From Candidatus Tectimicrobiota bacterium (GTDB lineage: Bacteria; Tectomicrobia; Entotheonellia; Entotheonellales; Entotheonellaceae), in the NCBI GenBank assembly GCA_026005175.1, contig BPKO01000002.1, positions 382,230 to 446,229 on the forward strand: 64,000 nt of DNA, read 5' to 3'. Shown one piece after another: positions 9,038 through 19,501 of the stretch. The number at the start of each line of letters is the position of its first letter. Positions within the stretch are counted from its first letter, which is position 1. A program made the translations under genes and the position numbers. The notes below the pieces were generated by a model. It ran no database searches and had not been told where the DNA came from. It was given only the letters and a program-made list of their open reading frames with translations.

Positions 9038-9118
9038 CCAGGCAAGTTCAGCCGGTTTGTTTGCCCCGGGAGCTGCCGGGGATAAAGCAAGCCGCTTCAC
9101 ATGAAAGGAGAGATGCCT

Positions 9119-10537
9119 ATGGCAGACCAGGACCTGGCTTTTACCCCGGCTTCTGTGCTGCGCGAGTGGATCGCCAGCAAGCGTGTGTCGCCGGTAGAGC
9201 TCACCGAGCTTTACTTGCAGCGCATCGAGCGCCTTGATCCGCAGCTTCACGCCTACCTCACCGTCACCCACGAGGTGGCCATCAAGCAGGCGCGGGCGGC
9301 CGAGGAGGCGGTGATGGCCGGCAAACCCCTTGGGCCGCTGCACGGCGTGCCGCTTTCCATCAAGGACCTGGAAGTCACCAAGGGCATCCGCACCACGCTG
9401 GGGTCGCTGGTGTTCAAAGACACGGTGCCGGAAGTAGACAGCATCGTCGTCGAGCGGGTGCGGCAGGCGGGGGCGGTGATTCTGGGCAAGACCAACACCC
9501 CGGAGTTTGGCCTGCGCGGCACCACGGAGAACCGCCTCGGGGAGGCCTGCCGCAATCCGTGGCAGCCGGCCTGCACTGCCGGAGGCTCCAGCGGCGGTGC
9601 GGCGGCGGCAGTGGCGGCCGGCCTCTGCGCCCTGGCCACGGGCAGCGACGGCGGCGGGTCGATCCGCATTCCGGCGAGCTTCTGCGGCATTTACGGCCTC
9701 AAGCCGACGCAGGGGCGCGTGCCGCGCTACGGTGGGCTGGGGCGCCCGGTGGTGGCGCAGTTTTCGCAGTCTGGCCCCATGGCGCGCACCGTGCGCGACG
9801 CCGCCCTCCTGCTGCAGGTGCTGGCTGGCCCGGATCCCCGTGACGTTAGCTGCCTGCGCCAGCCGCCGCCGGACTTCCTGGCGGCTCTAGAGGGCGGGGT
9901 GCGCGGGCTGCGCCTGGGGTGGAGCCCGGACCTGGGCTACGCCGCCGTTGACCCGGAAGTGGCGCAAGTGGCCCAGCAGGCAGCGCAGGTCTTTGCCGAG
10001 CTGGGCGCGCAGGTAGACGCGGTGGACGTGCGGCTCGAAGAGCCCTTTACGCCGTTCTGGACTATCTTCAGCACCAACGCCTACGCCAGCTACGGCCACC
10101 TGCTGGCCGAAAAGGGCGAGCTGCTCACTTCTTATGCCCGCGACGCCCTGGAGTTTGGCGCGCGCGTCTCGGGGGCTGACTACGCGCGGGCGCTGCTCGC
10201 TGTGGAGCAGCTGCGGGCCCAGTTTGCCACCCTGATGCAGACTTACGATCTGCTCTTGACGCCCACTACCGCGGTGCCTGCTTTTCCCGTCGAGCAGCCG
10301 CCGGCCACCATTGCTGGGCGGCAAGTCAACCCCTTGTGGGGTTACTTGCCGTTTACTTTCCCGGTGAACATGGCCGGCCACCCGGCAGCCAGCCTCCCCT
10401 GTGGCTTTTCGGCTCGCGGGCTGCCCATCGGCTTGCACCTGATCGGGCGCTGGGGCGACGAGGCGACGGTGCTGCGGGCCTCGGCGGCCTTCGAGGCCGC
10501 CCGTCCCTGGGCTGGCCAGCGGCCGCCGCTCTCTTGA
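9119..10537 (+). CDS. Amidase signature family enzyme (GatA/AmiE-like)
   Basis: The 472-residue protein carries the amidase-signature catalytic set: Lys82 in LSIKD, Ser157/158 in GGSSGGAAAAVAAG and the nucleophile Ser181 in SDGGGSIRIPA. This family hydrolyses amides or works as the GatA subunit of tRNA amidotransferase. No gatB or gatC is nearby, so a free-standing amidase is more likely. ATG 9119 is used rather than 9101 because AAAGGAGAG sits six bases upstream of it. The gene is monocistronic, convergent with the aldo/keto reductase (3 bases apart), and preceded by a structured leader. Confidence 0.9.
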   Translation: MADQDLAFTPASVLREWIASKRVSPVELTELYLQRIERLDPQLHAYLTVTHEVAIKQARAAEEAVMAGKPLGPLHGVPLSIKDLEVTKGIRTTLGSLVFKDTVPEVDSIVVERVRQAGAVILGKTNTPEFGLRGTTENRLGEACRNPWQPACTAGGSSGGAAAAVAAGLCALATGSDGGGSIRIPASFCGIYGLKPTQGRVPRYGGLGRPVVAQFSQSGPMARTVRDAALLLQVLAGPDPRDVSCLRQPPPDFLAALEGGVRGLRLGWSPDLGYAAVDPEVAQVAQQAAQVFAELGAQVDAVDVRLEEPFTPFWTIFSTNAYASYGHLLAEKGELLTSYARDALEFGARVSGADYARALLAVEQLRAQFATLMQTYDLLLTPTTAVPAFPVEQPPATIAGRQVNPLWGYLPFTFPVNMAGHPAASLPCGFSARGLPIGLHLIGRWGDEATVLRASAAFEAARPWAGQRPPLS

Positions 10538-10540
10538 GGG

Positions 10541-11335
10541 TCAGGAAAAGGCGGCATTCAAGCGCTCGAGCTGCGCGGCAGAAAGGCGCCAGCCCGACGC
10601 CCCGCAGTTTTCTTCGATGCGCTCGCGGCGGTTGGACTTGGGAATGGCGATGACGTTGGGGTGGGCGATGCACCAGTTGAGCGCCACCTGGGCCAGGGTC
10701 TTGTTCACTTCGCGGGCGACGGCAGCCAGGACCTGCATGCGCGGCTGGGAGGAAGGCACGGCGAGGCGGCCGTCATCTAGCGGGGTGTAAGCAATCACGG
10801 TGATACCCTGCTGCTGGCAGTAAGGCAGCAGCTCGCGCTCGATGTCGCGGCGGTTGAGATTGTACAGCACCTGGTTGGACACGATGGGGTGGTGGCGCGC
10901 CGCCGCCTGGGCCTGCTGCAGCGCCTGGAGGGAAAAGTTGCTGACCCCCAAAAAGCGCACCTGCCCGCGATCCACCAGGGTCTCCATGGCGCGCAGGGTT
11001 TCGGCGATAGGCACGCGCGGGTTGGGCCAGTGGATCTGGTAGAGGTCGATCACCGAAGTGCCCAGACGGCGCAGGCTGGCTTCGGCGGCACGCAGCACGT
11101 CATCGTAGCGCAGATGGGCGGCGGAGACTTTGGTGGCCAGGAATACCTGCTCGCGGCAGTCCCGGAGGGCTTCGCCGACGACTTCCTCGGTGCCGTAGAT
11201 CTCGGCCGTGTCGATGAGCCGCGCGCCCAGGGCGATGCCGTGGCGCAGTGGCTCGACGCCGCCGCGGTAGCGCCAGGTCCCCAGGCCGATCTCAGGCACC
11301 AAGACGCCGGTGTTGCCAAGCGGTTTGTATTCCAT
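10541..11335 (-). CDS. Aldo/keto reductase
   Basis: The 264-residue NADPH-dependent oxidoreductase has the family pattern: LIDTAEIYG with the catalytic Asp and Tyr, VFLATKVS with the Lys, LYQIHWPN with the His, and cofactor-binding AIPKSNRRERIEEN near the C-terminus. It is slightly shorter than typical 270-330 residue members but looks complete. ATG 11335 is preceded by GAGGAG. The physiological carbonyl substrate is unknown; neighbours give no pathway context. Confidence 0.92.
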   Translation of the reverse strand: MEYKPLGNTGVLVPEIGLGTWRYRGGVEPLRHGIALGARLIDTAEIYGTEEVVGEALRDCREQVFLATKVSAAHLRYDDVLRAAEASLRRLGTSVIDLYQIHWPNPRVPIAETLRAMETLVDRGQVRFLGVSNFSLQALQQAQAAARHHPIVSNQVLYNLNRRDIERELLPYCQQQGITVIAYTPLDDGRLAVPSSQPRMQVLAAVAREVNKTLAQVALNWCIAHPNVIAIPKSNRRERIEENCGASGWRLSAAQLERLNAAFS

Positions 11336-11413
11336 GGCCGGTGCTCCTCAGGTTGACGCGTCTGCCTGCCTGCTCGCTTCCAGCATAGAGCGCTGGCGGT
11401 GGCCGTGCAAGCC

Positions 11414-11442
11414 TTGCCGTCGTACGGCTCGCGTGCTATGGT
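11414..11442 (+). promoter_or_regulatory. Putative extended -10 promoter of the nucleoside transporter gene
   Basis: TTGCCG (11414-11419), a 17-base spacer and TATGGT (11437-11442) preceded by TGC form a promoter 60 bases before the start codon. The TGCTAT core recurs upstream of at least seven other genes in the window. Confidence 0.5.
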
Positions 11443-11502
11443 GACCAGGACGGGTTCTCTGCACCTGTGGCCAAGTGCCTTGACGAGGCACGGTAGATCC
11501 CT

Positions 11503-12762
11503 ATGCCCGTTGTGCACAGCGCCTTCGGCTACCTGCTGCTGCTTGCCCTGGCCTGGCTGCTGGGGCGCCGCTCGCGGCGCCTCCCCTGGAAAACGGTGGT
11601 GGTGGCCACCTTGCTGCAGGTGGGGGTGGCTGGCGTGCTGCTGCGCACCGGGCTGCGGCGGGTGCTGTTTGAGCTTATTGGCACCCTGACCGAGGTGCTA
11701 CAGACCACTGCCTTGCAGGCCAACCGCTCGCTGCTCTTTGTCGGCGTCAGCAACCGCCGCTTCACCGAGACCTACGGGCCGATGATTGCCCTTGAGATTA
11801 TGGCCATTCTCGTCTTTGTGGCGGCGGTGGCGCGGCTCCTCTACCACTATGGCGTGCTGCCCTGGCTCATTGCCCGCTTAAGCCGCGCCATGCAGGCGCT
11901 GCTGGGCATCAGCGCTGCCGAGAGCGTGGCGGTGGCCGCCAACATTTTCCTGGGCATGACCGAGGCGCCGCTGCTGGTGCGGCCGTACGTGGCGCGCATG
12001 ACCGAAAGCGAGCTCTTCTGCCTGATGACTGCCGGGCTGGCCACCATTGCTGGCACGGTGATGGTGCTTTATGCCAGCATGCTGCAGCAAGCCCATCCCG
12101 ACATTGCCGGCCACCTTTTTACTGCCTCGCTCATCAGTGCCCCGGCGGCTATTGCCGTGGCCAAGCTCATGGTTCCCGAGACCGGGGTGCCGGAGACCGC
12201 TGGCAAGCGGGTGACGCTGTGGCGCGAAGACACCGTCAACGGCATCGATGCGGTGACGCGCGGGGCGGCCGAGGGCATGCAGCTGGTCATCAACATCATT
12301 GCCATGCTCATTGCCTTCATCGGGCTGGTGGCGCTGTGTAACTGGGGCATCGGCGCGCTGGACCGCTGGGTCAACGGGGCGCAGGCCGGCAGCTGGAGCC
12401 TGCAGGCCGCCGCCGGCTGGGTCTTTCGCCCCCTGGTGTGGCTGATGGGCATTCCCTGGTCGGAGACGGCACCCGTGGCCAAGCTCATGGGGCTCAAGAC
12501 GATCCTCAACGAGTTTGTGGCTTACGTCGAGCTTTCGGCCCTCATGCGCGGCCCGCATCCGCTCAGCGAGCGCCACTTCCTCATCACCACCTACGCCTTG
12601 TGCGGCTTTGCCAACTTCGGCTCGGTGGCCATTTTGCTTGGCGGCGTCGGCGGCATCGCGCCGAGCCGGCGGCAGGACCTTGCCCGCCTGGGCCTTCTCT
12701 CCCTCATTGGGGGCACCCTGGCCACCCTGCTCACCGGCGCCGTGGCCGGCCTCTACGTCTGA
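11503..12762 (+). CDS. Concentrative nucleoside transporter (CNT/NupC family)
   Basis: This 419-residue inner-membrane protein imports nucleosides with Na+ or H+. The CNT signature is clear: ESVAVAANIFLGMTEAPLLV, then PYVARMTESELFCLMTAG with AGTVMVLYASML, and later the YVELSAL segment and ALCGFANFGSVAILLGGVGG. About eight to ten membrane helices are visible and the length fits bacterial NupC-like proteins. The Gln or Gly of the usual GQTEAP motif reads GMTEAP here. The start at ATG 11503 has only a weak Shine-Dalgarno sequence. It is a single gene. Confidence 0.93.
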   Translation: MPVVHSAFGYLLLLALAWLLGRRSRRLPWKTVVVATLLQVGVAGVLLRTGLRRVLFELIGTLTEVLQTTALQANRSLLFVGVSNRRFTETYGPMIALEIMAILVFVAAVARLLYHYGVLPWLIARLSRAMQALLGISAAESVAVAANIFLGMTEAPLLVRPYVARMTESELFCLMTAGLATIAGTVMVLYASMLQQAHPDIAGHLFTASLISAPAAIAVAKLMVPETGVPETAGKRVTLWREDTVNGIDAVTRGAAEGMQLVINIIAMLIAFIGLVALCNWGIGALDRWVNGAQAGSWSLQAAAGWVFRPLVWLMGIPWSETAPVAKLMGLKTILNEFVAYVELSALMRGPHPLSERHFLITTYALCGFANFGSVAILLGGVGGIAPSRRQDLARLGLLSLIGGTLATLLTGAVAGLYV

Positions 12763-12791
12763 GCATTGCGGCTTTACAAGATAAAGTCTGG

Positions 12792-12835
12792 CCGCACTCC
12801 TGCCGATAGAAGGGAAGAACCCTAAGGGAGTGCGG
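12792..12835 (+). promoter_or_regulatory. Hairpin that overlaps the PilZ gene Shine-Dalgarno
   Basis: CCGCACTCC (12792-12800) and GGAGTGCGG (12827-12835) are perfect 9-base complements, extendable by one G-U pair, with a loop of about 24-26 bases. The right arm covers most of the Shine-Dalgarno AAGGGAG (12824-12830) before ATG 12839, so the folded mRNA would hide the ribosome site. Confidence 0.45.
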
Positions 12836-12838
12836 ACC

Positions 12839-13339
12839 ATGGCGCAGGTGCAGGAAAAAGGCGGCCCTGTCACCACTAGAGCCTTCGTCAACGAGCGACA
12901 CGAGGCCACCATTGTCTGTCCGGAGTGCGGGCGCTGGAAAACCATCGATACCACGCCGTTTGCCGCCCTGGCGCGGCCGCTGCGGGTCAAGTGCGGCTGT
13001 GCGTTGACGTTCTATGTGATCCTGGAGCGGCGCCGCTTCTATCGCAAAAAGACCGACTTGCCCGGCACCTATGTCAAAATCGGGGTGCCCGAGGCTACCC
13101 CGGAGCCCATGCGGGTGGAGAACCTCTCTTTGGGGGGGGTGGGGTTTCGCACCCGCTACCGGCACGATCTCAAGGTAAACGACGTGCTGGAAGTGCGCTT
13201 TGTGCTCGATACCGCCCGCCGTCCTGAAATCGTGCGCACGGTGATCGTTCGCAATGTGGACGATCGCTACATCGGGGCAGAGTTCCGCGAGCCGGATCCT
13301 TACGATGAAGAACTCGGCGGTTACCTTGCGCCTGACTGA
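12839..13339 (+). CDS. PilZ-domain protein with N-terminal Cys-rich segment
   Basis: The 166-residue protein has a Cys-containing N-terminus (CPECG, CGC; possible small zinc ribbon, residues 25-60). A PilZ domain follows, with the RRRFYRK switch region near residue 70 and ENLSLGGVGFRTR at about 98-110, matching the (D/N)xSxxG element. PilZ domains bind cyclic di-GMP and change motility or polymer export. ATG 12839 is preceded by AAGGGAG at eight bases, so it is preferred over GTG 12830. It stands alone ahead of the adenylate cyclase gene. A partner effector is not evident. Confidence 0.85.
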   Translation: MAQVQEKGGPVTTRAFVNERHEATIVCPECGRWKTIDTTPFAALARPLRVKCGCALTFYVILERRRFYRKKTDLPGTYVKIGVPEATPEPMRVENLSLGGVGFRTRYRHDLKVNDVLEVRFVLDTARRPEIVRTVIVRNVDDRYIGAEFREPDPYDEELGGYLAPD

Positions 13340-13382
13340 GGCGCCGCGGCTTCGCCCTGGCAGCTGCCACTTCCGGCGTGGC

Positions 13383-13400
13383 GGTGCCGGTGCCGGTGCC
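13383..13400 (+). repeat. Short tandem repeat, three copies of GGTGCC
   Basis: Three exact GGTGCC units lie in the 155-base gap between the PilZ and cyclase genes. Possibly only GC-rich simple sequence; no further structure is evident beyond a weak TGCCC/GGGCA hairpin near 13460. Confidence 0.6.
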
Positions 13401-13494
13401 TGAGGGGCAGACGGTTGTCTCTCTCCACAGGGTCCCCATACCGGATGGCTGCCTGCTCTGCCCGGTAGGGCAGGCATGAAGAGGACTGCCCTTC

Positions 13495-16405
13495 ATGGCC
13501 GAGGTCGAGCACCTGGAGGCCCTGCTGCGGCAAGGGCGTCGCGAGGAAGCCCTCGCTGCGGCACGCCAGCATCTGGCTACGGCTGCGGCGGCTGAGAAGG
13601 CAGCCCTCTGTTACTTTCTGGGCGCCTGCTTGCTTGCGCAACAAGACGAAGCCGCCTGGGCGGAGGGGGAAGCGTACCTGGAGCAGGCCAAGGCGCTCTA
13701 CCTCCAGCTGGGCCAGACGGAGCAGGCGGCACTGGCCTTGGCCGAGCAGGCGCGGCGCGCCCTCCACAGCGGCAGCGCTGCGGCCCTGCAAGCGGCGCTC
13801 AAAACCCTGGACCTGGCGCAGGCGCTTCAGGGCGAAGCGACGGGGAAGGCCGCTGCCCGCATTGCCCACTACCGCGCCGTAAGCTATGACCAGCTAGGAG
13901 ACAAGGCGCGGGCCTTTGAGTACTTCATGCGCGCTTACGAGCTGGCCCAGGATGAAGCCGAGGCCGCCCGTATCCTCGACGATCTTGGTCTCTATTACGC
14001 CTCCATCGGCAAAAGGCGCCTGGCCCGCTCCTGCCTGCGACAGGCCATGGCCAAAAAGGTGGCGGTGGGCGACCAGCAGGGACAAGCCCGCACCGCGGGG
14101 CGACTTGGCCGGCTGCTCCTTGAGGCCGGGGACATGGCCGCAGCGGTGACTGCCCTCGAGCAGGCCCTCGAGCTCGCCGAGGCGGTGGATGACGCCTACG
14201 AGCTGGCATGGGACTACTGCAGCCTGGCCCGCGCTTATATGGGCATGCAGGCCTACGCCCGTGCCGCCGCGTGTCTTGAGCGTGGTCTTGCGCTGGCCAC
14301 CCGCCACGGCTTTGCCACGCATATCGCAGCAGCACACATCGGCCGTGCCGAGCTCTTGCTGTGTCAGGGAGACGCCACGGCGGCCCTTGCCGTGCTACGG
14401 CAGCACGCCATTCCCGAACTCCGTGCCCGGCAACAGCCGCGGGAACTCGCCGCCGCCTACCACCTCGAAGGGCGCATTCTGGCGCGTCTAGGCCAGCACC
14501 ACGAGGCCGTGTCGGCGCTGCGTGAAGCCATCCTCCTCTACCACCAGCACCTGTGCCCTTGTGAGCAGGCCACGGTGACTCTGACCCTGGCGCGGCTTTA
14601 CATCGCCATGCGCTGCCCCGAGGAAGCCAAGGCCGCAGTGCGCGCCGTCGTCGAGATGGCCGAGACGCTGGGCCATACCCAGCTGGTGCGGGAAGCCGAT
14701 GAGCTGCTTGAGCAACTCGATCCCAAAGAAGCCGTGCAGCGCGCCTTTCGCCGCCTGACCGGCCAGGAGGCAGGCGGGCAGACCTTTCTCCTGGGCGGGC
14801 AGCGCGAAGAGCTCACCGTGCTGGCTTCGGACATCGTCGGCTTTACCGCTTACGCCATGCTGCAGGACCTGCAGGCGGTAACGCAGACCCTCAACGACTA
14901 CTTTGCCCTCATGACCGAGGTCATCCGGCGCCACCACGGCTACGTCGACAAGTACGCCGGGGACGGCTTACTGGCCATCTTCCGCCCTTTGCCCGGCGCC
15001 GCCCACCACGCCCACCGTGCCGTGCAGGCGGCCATGGCCATGCTCGACCGGCTGCACGACCTCAACCGCGAGCGGGCCATCCTTGGCCAGGAAGCGCTGC
15101 GCATTCGCATCGGCATCAGCTCCGGCGAAGCCATCCTCGGCAACATCGGCTGCTACGGCAAGATGGACTACACCGCGGTGGGGCCGCCGGTGATCCTCGC
15201 TTCGCGCCTGGAGGAATATGCGGCCGCCAATACCATCTGCATCAGCGAGGAGACGCACGCCCTGCTGGGCGGCCACTTCCACGTGGTGCCGCTGCCTTCC
15301 TTTACCCCCAAGGGCTTTCCCACGCCGCAGCGCGTCTGGCAGGTGCTGGGCAACCGCCCGCTGCTCAAGTACCCGGTTGCCTTCATGCCGCGGGACGCCG
15401 CGGCGTCCCTGCCGCCGGGGGCGATCGCCCTCAAAGTGCCGCTGCCGGCGCTTGAGGGGGCACCGGTGCTGACCTTTGCGGCACGAGAGGCGACTGCCTC
15501 GGTGGCGGCGCAGGTCTATGCCAATCCTGACCGCATTCGACACTACGCCGAAAGCGCCGGCAAGCAGGTTCACTTGCTCATGCCGCAGCAGCCCGACTTT
15601 GACACGGTGGTTGCCGCTTACCTGGTACAGGAGATCCTCGAAGCCGGCACCCTGCCGCGGGGTGCCAAGGCCCTGGTCGACTACGCCGGGCACGTGCTCG
15701 CCGATACCCTCCCGCCGCCTGCCGCCTGGTGGAACACTCCCTATGGCGTGGTGCTGGGCATCTGGGGGCGCAACGCCCGCTACTGTGCCGAGCATGGCCT
15801 GGGACCAGAGCAGCAGGATCTGTACAGCCTCCAGCGCCTCTTTTACTTCCTCCAGTATCTCCTTGGCCGCCTGGTTGCCGGCGTCGACCTCTTGCGTCCC
15901 GAGGCCAACCCGCCCCTGTTTGCCGACGGATTCCCGTTCCGCCCGCCGTTTGAGCGCGAGCGGGCGTTTGTCAAGCGCGACTACGAGGCTTATCAGCATG
16001 ATCTGACGTACGCCACCGTGTTTAACTTGCCACCGGCCACGGGGCCTTCTGCCACGGCAGTGGCGGTCGAAGCCCCCACCAGCACCCTGTTTGCTTTCTG
16101 GGGCCCACCACGACACCGGCCGCACGGAGAGCGGGTTTGCCCTGGTGCTTGTCTATACGGCAGGCCACTGCTGCCTGACCGTACGGCTGCCGCTGCGCCC
16201 AAGGCTTGCCGCCTTGTGCCAGGCCCTGGCGCAGGCCGAGCAGTCCCGATGGTGCCAGGCGGGCCTGGAGCCGCCGGCTGGCCCCCTCTGGCAAATACAA
16301 GCGCAGCCCGGGGTGGCCAGTCTGGAGCCCGCAGCCGGCAGCACCCGTCTCTCCCGAGAGGAACTCATCGCGGTGCTGCGCGATCCCGCCTCCTGGGAAG
16401 CCTAA
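13495..16405 (+). CDS. TPR / adenylate cyclase protein with extra C-terminal domain, one frameshift
   Basis: About 430 residues of TPR-like helices lead into a class III cyclase domain at roughly residues 435-620: LASDIVGFT and GDGLLAIF carry the metal Asp residues, and GKMDYTAVG carries the adenine-specifying Lys. The transition-state Asn of VNxxxR is Ile here (VILASRLE, codon 15193-15195). A C-terminal region of about 330 residues with MPQQPDFDTVVAAYLVQE and LVDYAGHVLAD faintly recalls DHH-type phosphoesterases; that is a guess. The frame breaks at GGGG 16100-16103; deleting one G joins the last 100 residues and gives 969 residues ending at 16405. ATG 13495 follows GAGGA. Confidence 0.82.
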
Positions 16406-16563
16406 CCTTGCCGGCGGGCAGCCGTCTTGTAGGCATCGCGCAGCAAGCGTGCTAAGATCCGCAAGCGCTTTGTGGCCTTGCGTGCAGGAAAAAAGTGCAC
16501 GCGAGGCGGCGTCCGACCCGGTCGCCTCACCTGGCGTGGCGGCCACAGCTTGCGGAGGAAGCC

Positions 16564-17820
16564 GTGCGGCCACCGCTACCCACAGCCGGCGTCTCTTTCC
16601 CGCACCTGGTGGGGCGGGTCTTTGTCCCCTTTGCCTGCGGCTACTTTCTGTCATACCTCTTCCGTACCGTCAACGCGGTAATTGCCGCCGATTTGGTGCA
16701 GGCCGTAGGCCTCACGGCCGCCCAGCTAGGGCTGCTGACGAGCGTGTACTTTCTTACCTTTGCTGCCTGTCAGCTGCCCCTGGGCGTGCTGCTCGACCGC
16801 TACGGCCCGCGGCGGGTGGAGGCGGCACTGCTGCTGGTGGCGGCGCTGGGGGCCCTGCTGTTTGGACTGGGCACACGTCCCGAAACGCTCGTCCTGGGTC
16901 GCGCCCTCATTGGCATCGGCGTTTCAGGGTGTTTAATGGCGGCCTTCAAGGCCTTTGTCCTGTGGTTTCCGGCGCCCCAGCTGCCGCTGGTCAACGGCTG
17001 TATCATGGCCTGCGGGGGACTAGGGGCCCTCATGGCCACGGCGCCGGTAGAGGCGCTGCTGCATCTCACGAGCTGGCGCGGTCTTTTCCTGGGGCTGGCC
17101 GGGGTGACCCTGGCGGTGGCCGGACTTCTTTTTGCTGCGGTGCCGGAGCACCCTGCAGGGCGTACCACCTCCGGCTTGGCTGCCGAAGTCCGCGGCGTGA
17201 TCACCGTGTTTCGCAGTCACTTTTTCTGGCGCCTGGCGCCGATCACCACTCTGGCCAATGCCGCCCTCTTCAGCCTCCAGGGCCTGTGGGCTGGCCCCTG
17301 GCTGCGCGACGTGGCCGGCTTGGAGCGCCAGGCAGTGGCCACCCATCTCTTTGTCATCGCCGCGGCCCTGCTCTGCGGATACTTGGCCCTGGGCGCCCTG
17401 GCCAGTCGCTTGCAGCGGCGTGGCCTTCCTCAAGGCCTGGTGGTCGGCGGCGGCCTGCTGGTTTTTCTGGTCGTCCAGGGGCTGCTCGCTTACGGTGTCA
17501 CTGCTGCCACCGCGGTGCTGTGGGGAATTTTTGGTTTCTGCGGTGCGGCGGCCATTTTGCCCTACGCGCTGGTTTCGCAGCACTTCCCCGCCGCGCTGGC
17601 CGGACGGGCCAACACGGCCCTCAACGTGCTGGTCTTTGTCGCCGCCTTTCTCTGCCAGTACGGCATGGGAGCCATGATCGCCTTGTGGCCGCCGGCGGCT
17701 GGCGGGGGCTACGTGCTGGCGGCGTACCGCGCCAGTTTTGGCGCGCTCTTGGGACTCCAGGCCCTGGCATACTTGTGGATGGTGTGGCCAAGACACGATG
17801 GGACGAGGAGGACAAGATGA
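16564..17820 (+). CDS. MFS transporter, anion:cation symporter/NNP-like
   Basis: The 418-residue protein has twelve hydrophobic segments and the MFS loop LLDRYGPRRVEAAL after helix 2. FRTVNAVIAADL near the start resembles MFS members that take up organic anions. GTG 16564 is chosen over an ATG 69 bases upstream because GGAGGAA lies just before it and the skipped part is arginine-rich and not membrane-like. TGCTAAGAT at 16450-16458 may be its -10 region. Its stop overlaps the start of the DUF423 gene by an ATGA junction, implying coupled translation. The substrate is unknown. Confidence 0.83.
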   Translation: MRPPLPTAGVSFPHLVGRVFVPFACGYFLSYLFRTVNAVIAADLVQAVGLTAAQLGLLTSVYFLTFAACQLPLGVLLDRYGPRRVEAALLLVAALGALLFGLGTRPETLVLGRALIGIGVSGCLMAAFKAFVLWFPAPQLPLVNGCIMACGGLGALMATAPVEALLHLTSWRGLFLGLAGVTLAVAGLLFAAVPEHPAGRTTSGLAAEVRGVITVFRSHFFWRLAPITTLANAALFSLQGLWAGPWLRDVAGLERQAVATHLFVIAAALLCGYLALGALASRLQRRGLPQGLVVGGGLLVFLVVQGLLAYGVTAATAVLWGIFGFCGAAAILPYALVSQHFPAALAGRANTALNVLVFVAAFLCQYGMGAMIALWPPAAGGGYVLAAYRASFGALLGLQALAYLWMVWPRHDGTRRTR

Positions 17821-18180
17821 GCACGACGGCATGCCTGCGCCTGGCAGCGATTTGTGGCTTTGCCGCCGTGGCCCTGGGGGCCTTCGGGGCTCACGGCCTG
17901 CGCCCGCTGCTGGCGGCCCATCACACCGAGGCGCTGTGGGACAAGGCGGTGCTCTACCACTTCGTACACAGCCTGGCCTTGCTGGCGCTGGCGCTGCGCG
18001 AGCCGGTGCCGACAGGGGCGGTGGTGAGCTTCTTGCTGGGCATCGTGCTGTTTAGCGGCAGCCTCTACGTGCTTGCTGTTACCAACCTGCGCTGGCTGGG
18101 TGCCATCACACCCTTAGGGGGGACCAGCTTCCTGGTGGGCTGGGGCCTGGGCAGCACTGAGCGCCGGGAGCGGGCGGTAA
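17817..18180 (+). CDS. DUF423 (YgdD-like) membrane protein, one frameshift
   Basis: The small membrane protein has the DUF423 look: ICGFAAVALGAFGAHGL at the N-terminus, YHFVHSLALLALAL in the middle, FSGSLYVLAVTNLRWLG and ITPLGGTSFLVGW near the end. As read, the frame runs on for 160 codons into the next gene. Removing one G from GGGG 18142-18145 gives a C-terminus WAWAALSAGSGR and a TAA at 18178-18180, for 120 residues, the normal size. Function of the family is unknown. It overlaps the MFS stop, and a separate promoter for the next gene lies just after it. Confidence 0.8.
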
Positions 18181-18194
18181 GCCACGCGGCAGGC

Positions 18195-18223
18195 TTGACA
18201 GCGGGGGGAAAGGCTTCTATCGT
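18195..18223 (+). promoter_or_regulatory. Putative promoter of the acyl-CoA dehydrogenase/SDR operon
   Basis: A perfect TTGACA (18195-18200), a 17-base spacer and TATCGT (18218-18223) stand 48 bases before ATG 18272. Its presence supports the corrected DUF423 end at 18180. Confidence 0.6.
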
Positions 18224-18271
18224 CGAGAGGCCAGGTGGGAAGCAGCGACGTTCACGAGTGAGGAGAGCGCC

Positions 18272-19486
<1,215 letters not shown>

Positions 19487-19501
19487 CGGGGGAGGCAGGG
19501 G

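Noticed and set aside
9119-10537. GatA subunit of the glutamyl-tRNA amidotransferase
   Set aside because: There are no gatB or gatC neighbours, and the gene is monocistronic. A general amidase-signature enzyme is the safer call.
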